IMG/VR virus record: IMGVR_UViG_3300046656_000441 | Location: 1 to 56,754 of that record | DNA: 56,754 bases | Strand: one strand, 5' to 3' | Source: a virus | Shown: piece by piece, positions 55,104 through 56,754 of the stretch | Layout of the letters: each line of letters starts with the position of its first letter | Position numbering within the stretch: the first letter of the stretch is position 1 | The notes under the pieces: generated by a model | Seen by the model: only the letters and a program-made list of their open reading frames with translations | Database searches by the model: none | Told to the model about the DNA's origin: nothing | Position numbers and translations under genes: made by a program

Positions 55104-56161
55104 CAATCCTCCTCAGTTGGCTCAGTCTTGTGCAACGCGCGTGCCGGCTTGATGACAAAGGTCGAGTGTCGCTTTGTGATGACAGTGTCCGCGTCGATGC
55201 GCTCGATGCCGTATTCGAGCACCAGGTCGTCGGCCCCGCCCACGGTCTCCAGCCCGCCAAAGCTATTCTTGCGGTTGGTCAGCATCAGATGGCCCGGGTT
55301 GACCGCCTCCAGATACCATGTCGCTCGCGCGTAGTTGTGCCAGAACGCCGAGCCGAATGGCTTCATCACGTCGCCGGCTCGGTTCATGTGGGCCAACACC
55401 AGGGCGCCGCAGCGTAACCGGCGAAGCGCACCGAAGAACTCGGTGGGTATTTCAGCGCCCTCAGTGGCTGCTGCCGGCGCCGCTGAGTCGACCACCATGA
55501 ACTCGATGCCCAGGCGCTTGATAACTTCGCGCAACGAGTCCTCGATAACCGCCAGCGGCGCGCGTGCCGTCATGTAGTAGAGCCCCGGGAATACCTGGTC
55601 ATCGAACAAGCTGGTGAGCCGTTCCTTGTGGTCCTCTGCGCGCATTTCCCAGTCGAGATACAGTGTGGGTGTGTCGACGCTGAGCTGCGCCGCCCACCAC
55701 AGGGAGAGAAGCGACTTGCGCGCGCCGCCATCGGCAAACAGGATGGTGACGTCGTCGGTGAGAATGGGGAAACCCTTGATGTCAGCAAAGCGCTCGCTCT
55801 CGCGCGGCGTCACCTCATCGAGCACCACGGGCGCTTCGGTGCGCGCAATGTGGAACGACACACGGGCCAGGAATGAGTGAATGAGCGGCGCCCAGTTGTC
55901 CTCCTCAGTCGCAAACGCATTGAGGTAGCGAATGAGGCGCTCTCGATGCGCCAGGTCCGCGATGTCGACTTTGGCGCTGAACAGGTTGGTGCGCCGCACG
56001 GGGTCGTGCAGCATCGCCTTGGTGTTCAGGCGCTCACCGGTCCAATAGGGTTCCGTCAGCCTCAGCAGGTAGTCGCCCAGGCGCTCGTGGAACGAGTAGT
56101 CCTCTTCAACGCGTATGTTGTCGATGACGTCGAGCGCGTAGCTGGCGCGGGGTGATGGCAT
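55103..56161 (-). CDS. RepA-like replicative ATPase/helicase (352 aa)
   Basis: The protein begins MPSPRASYALDVIDN with the shared N-terminal tag, then an N-terminal domain typical of phage helicases. The RecA-like core (about 130 onward) has Walker A FADGGARKSLL, DWEMRAEDHKERL, Walker B-like MVVDSAAPA and ALVLAHMNRAGD. This matches hexameric RepA/DnaB-related ATPases (AAA_25). It is the likely replicative helicase or loader. Its stop overlaps the next ATG. Confidence 0.75.
   Translation of the reverse strand: MPSPRASYALDVIDNIRVEEDYSFHERLGDYLLRLTEPYWTGERLNTKAMLHDPVRRTNLFSAKVDIADLAHRERLIRYLNAFATEEDNWAPLIHSFLARVSFHIARTEAPVVLDEVTPRESERFADIKGFPILTDDVTILFADGGARKSLLSLWWAAQLSVDTPTLYLDWEMRAEDHKERLTSLFDDQVFPGLYYMTARAPLAVIEDSLREVIKRLGIEFMVVDSAAPAAATEGAEIPTEFFGALRRLRCGALVLAHMNRAGDVMKPFGSAFWHNYARATWYLEAVNPGHLMLTNRKNSFGGLETVGGADDLVLEYGIERIDADTVITKRHSTFVIKPARALHKTEPTEED
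55133..55148 (-). promoter_or_regulatory. Sigma-54-type element, one mismatch
   Basis: On the minus strand CGGCACG-CGCG-TTGC-A differs from the RpoN consensus only at the first T. It lies in the last codons of the RepA-like gene. A start near 55122 would give a leader of about 20 nt with GAGGAGG before the ATG at 55103. Confidence 0.4.
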
Positions 56162-56388
56162 CAGTCCATGCTCACGTTGTAGAAGATGGCGTCGCCCGAG
56201 ATGGGCATAATCGCGCGCCGCGGAATACCCACCTCAGCGCAGTAGGCGTAATAGTCGGCGCGTGTGGCGACACCGAGCACGTGGACGCGCACCTGGGGAT
56301 GCTCCCGTCTGTCTCGGTCGGTCAGGCTCTCCAGCGTGACAGTCTTTCCGACTTCGAGTGGCGTCTGGTCTTCGGTGTAGATAACCAC
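56161..56388 (-). CDS. Hypothetical protein (75 aa), GTG start
   Basis: Starts MVIYTEDQTPLEVGKTVTLE; it is beta-rich with a helical end (DYYAYCAEVGIPRRAIMPIS). The GTG shares a base with the upstream stop (TAGTG). It lies directly ahead of the RepA-like gene in the same operon. No family is recognised. Confidence 0.5.
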   Translation of the reverse strand: MVIYTEDQTPLEVGKTVTLESLTDRDRREHPQVRVHVLGVATRADYYAYCAEVGIPRRAIMPISGDAIFYNVSMD

Positions 56389-56588
56389 TAGGTTCTCGGC
56401 GCGCTGTTGCTCATCCGCCCCGCATACATGTTCGTGCGGAAGTTGGTGACCGGCAGCTTGGGTGTGTCGCTCCGCAAGCCGGCGCTCGCCATACCAGGGA
56501 CCGTGGTGGCGAATGCTTCCGCCAGGATGCCGACGCGAATCGGTGTGCGTGCGAGCGCAGCGCGCTCCTCATGGGTCAATGGCTTCAC
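56388..56588 (-). CDS. Hypothetical protein (66 aa), GTG start
   Basis: Starts MKPLTHEERAALARTPIRVG, ends NMYAGRMSNSAPRT. It is Ala/Thr/Pro-rich with one helix. GAGGAGG precedes the GTG at 56588. In the circular genome it is the first gene downstream of the small basic gene at 79..246. Confidence 0.5.
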   Translation of the reverse strand: MKPLTHEERAALARTPIRVGILAEAFATTVPGMASAGLRSDTPKLPVTNFRTNMYAGRMSNSAPRT

Positions 56589-56597
56589 TGGGCCTCC

Positions 56598-56754
56598 TCG
56601 TGATAGATGCGGCGATGAACGAGTTTCTGCAAGAGTCGGGAGCGCCGCTCAGCTGCGGCGCGCCTCTCGGCTCGCCTACGCTTCGCTAGGCGGCGGCGTC
56701 TCGACTTCGTTGCCATCGGTGGTTGCCTCCTGTGCGGCGGCGTGCGCCTTCTGC
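56598..56754. repeat. Right copy of the 157-bp terminal overlap
   Basis: It matches positions 1-157 apart from TG instead of GA at 56724-56725. It includes the 3' part of the minus-strand gene at 79..246 (stop at 56676), here reading Ala where the left copy reads Val. The complete gene is annotated at the left end. Confidence 0.9.

Noticed and set aside
1-56754. 157-bp repeat as T7-type direct terminal repeats
   Set aside because: The repeat is inside an early gene far from the terminase and differs at two bases, whereas packaging repeats are identical copies near the packaging site. An assembly overlap of a circular map fits better.
1-56754. Lysogeny genes, tRNAs, CRISPR arrays, insertion sequences
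   Set aside because: No integrase, CI-like repressor, transposase, cloverleaf or regularly spaced repeat array was recognised on reading both strands.

Overview
The window is one essentially complete genome of a tailed double-stranded DNA phage (Caudoviricetes), about 56.6 kb and GC-rich. The last 157 bases repeat the first 157 with two adjacent substitutions, so the contig is best read as circular or circularly permuted and position 1 is arbitrary. No integrase, lysogeny repressor, transposase, tRNA, CRISPR array or reverse transcriptase was recognised, so a lytic life style is likeliest. The host is not identified. Strong Shine-Dalgarno sites, GC-rich codons, lipoprotein signal peptides and sequences resembling RpoN (sigma-54) promoters point to a high-GC Gram-negative, probably proteobacterial, host. 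There is no tape-measure or tail-tube gene. The order is terminase, portal, scaffold, coat, two head-tail adaptor-like proteins, then large Ala/Gly-rich proteins that look like ejection proteins. This suggests a short-tailed (podovirus-like) virion.

Layout. All genes diverge from a control region at about 2.73-2.87 kb and converge at about 34.0 kb, where two stop codons overlap. The plus strand (2.87-34.0 kb) holds a small compositionally odd leader block (2.87-4.96 kb) and a 526-bp palindrome-rich non-coding region. After that come small and large terminase, portal, an M15-type endolysin, an Acb2/Tad1-like anti-defence protein, scaffold, major capsid protein, adaptor proteins and tail/fibre proteins with Ig-like, IPT/TIG and collagen-like segments. 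The strand ends with ejection-type proteins, a small membrane protein and an exported trypsin-like protease. The minus strand (34.0 kb back to 2.73 kb through the contig ends) is the replication and takeover strand. It encodes a dNMP kinase fused to a deoxyribosyltransferase-like domain, an SPFH/band-7 protein with tiny membrane proteins beside it, a metallophosphoesterase and a uracil-DNA-glycosylase/DNA polymerase A fusion. It also encodes an XPF/ERCC4-type nuclease, a Sak4-like ATPase, a PD-(D/E)XK-like nuclease, a UvrD-like helicase, a putative DNA-binding protein, a RepA-like ATPase, a minimal nucleotidyltransferase, several lipoproteins or secreted proteins, and many small Cys-rich (zinc-ribbon-like) proteins packed with 1-4 nt overlaps.

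Most notable points. (1) Four unrelated DNA-handling proteins (small terminase, UvrD-like helicase, putative DNA-binding protein, RepA-like ATPase) begin with the same peptide, MPSxRASxA[I/V/L], written with different codons. This looks like a selected N-terminal tag. (2) Sequences matching the sigma-54 -24/-12 consensus (TGGCACG-N4-TTGC) occur far more often than expected, several just upstream of genes. (3) The dyad ATGGACGTCC occurs near 5.34 kb and, doubled, near 53.74 kb. A separate TTGACA-overlapping dyad precedes the capsid gene and a second late promoter. (4) Candidate anti-defence and membrane genes include an Acb2-like protein, an SPFH cluster and a set of exported proteins on the early strand.
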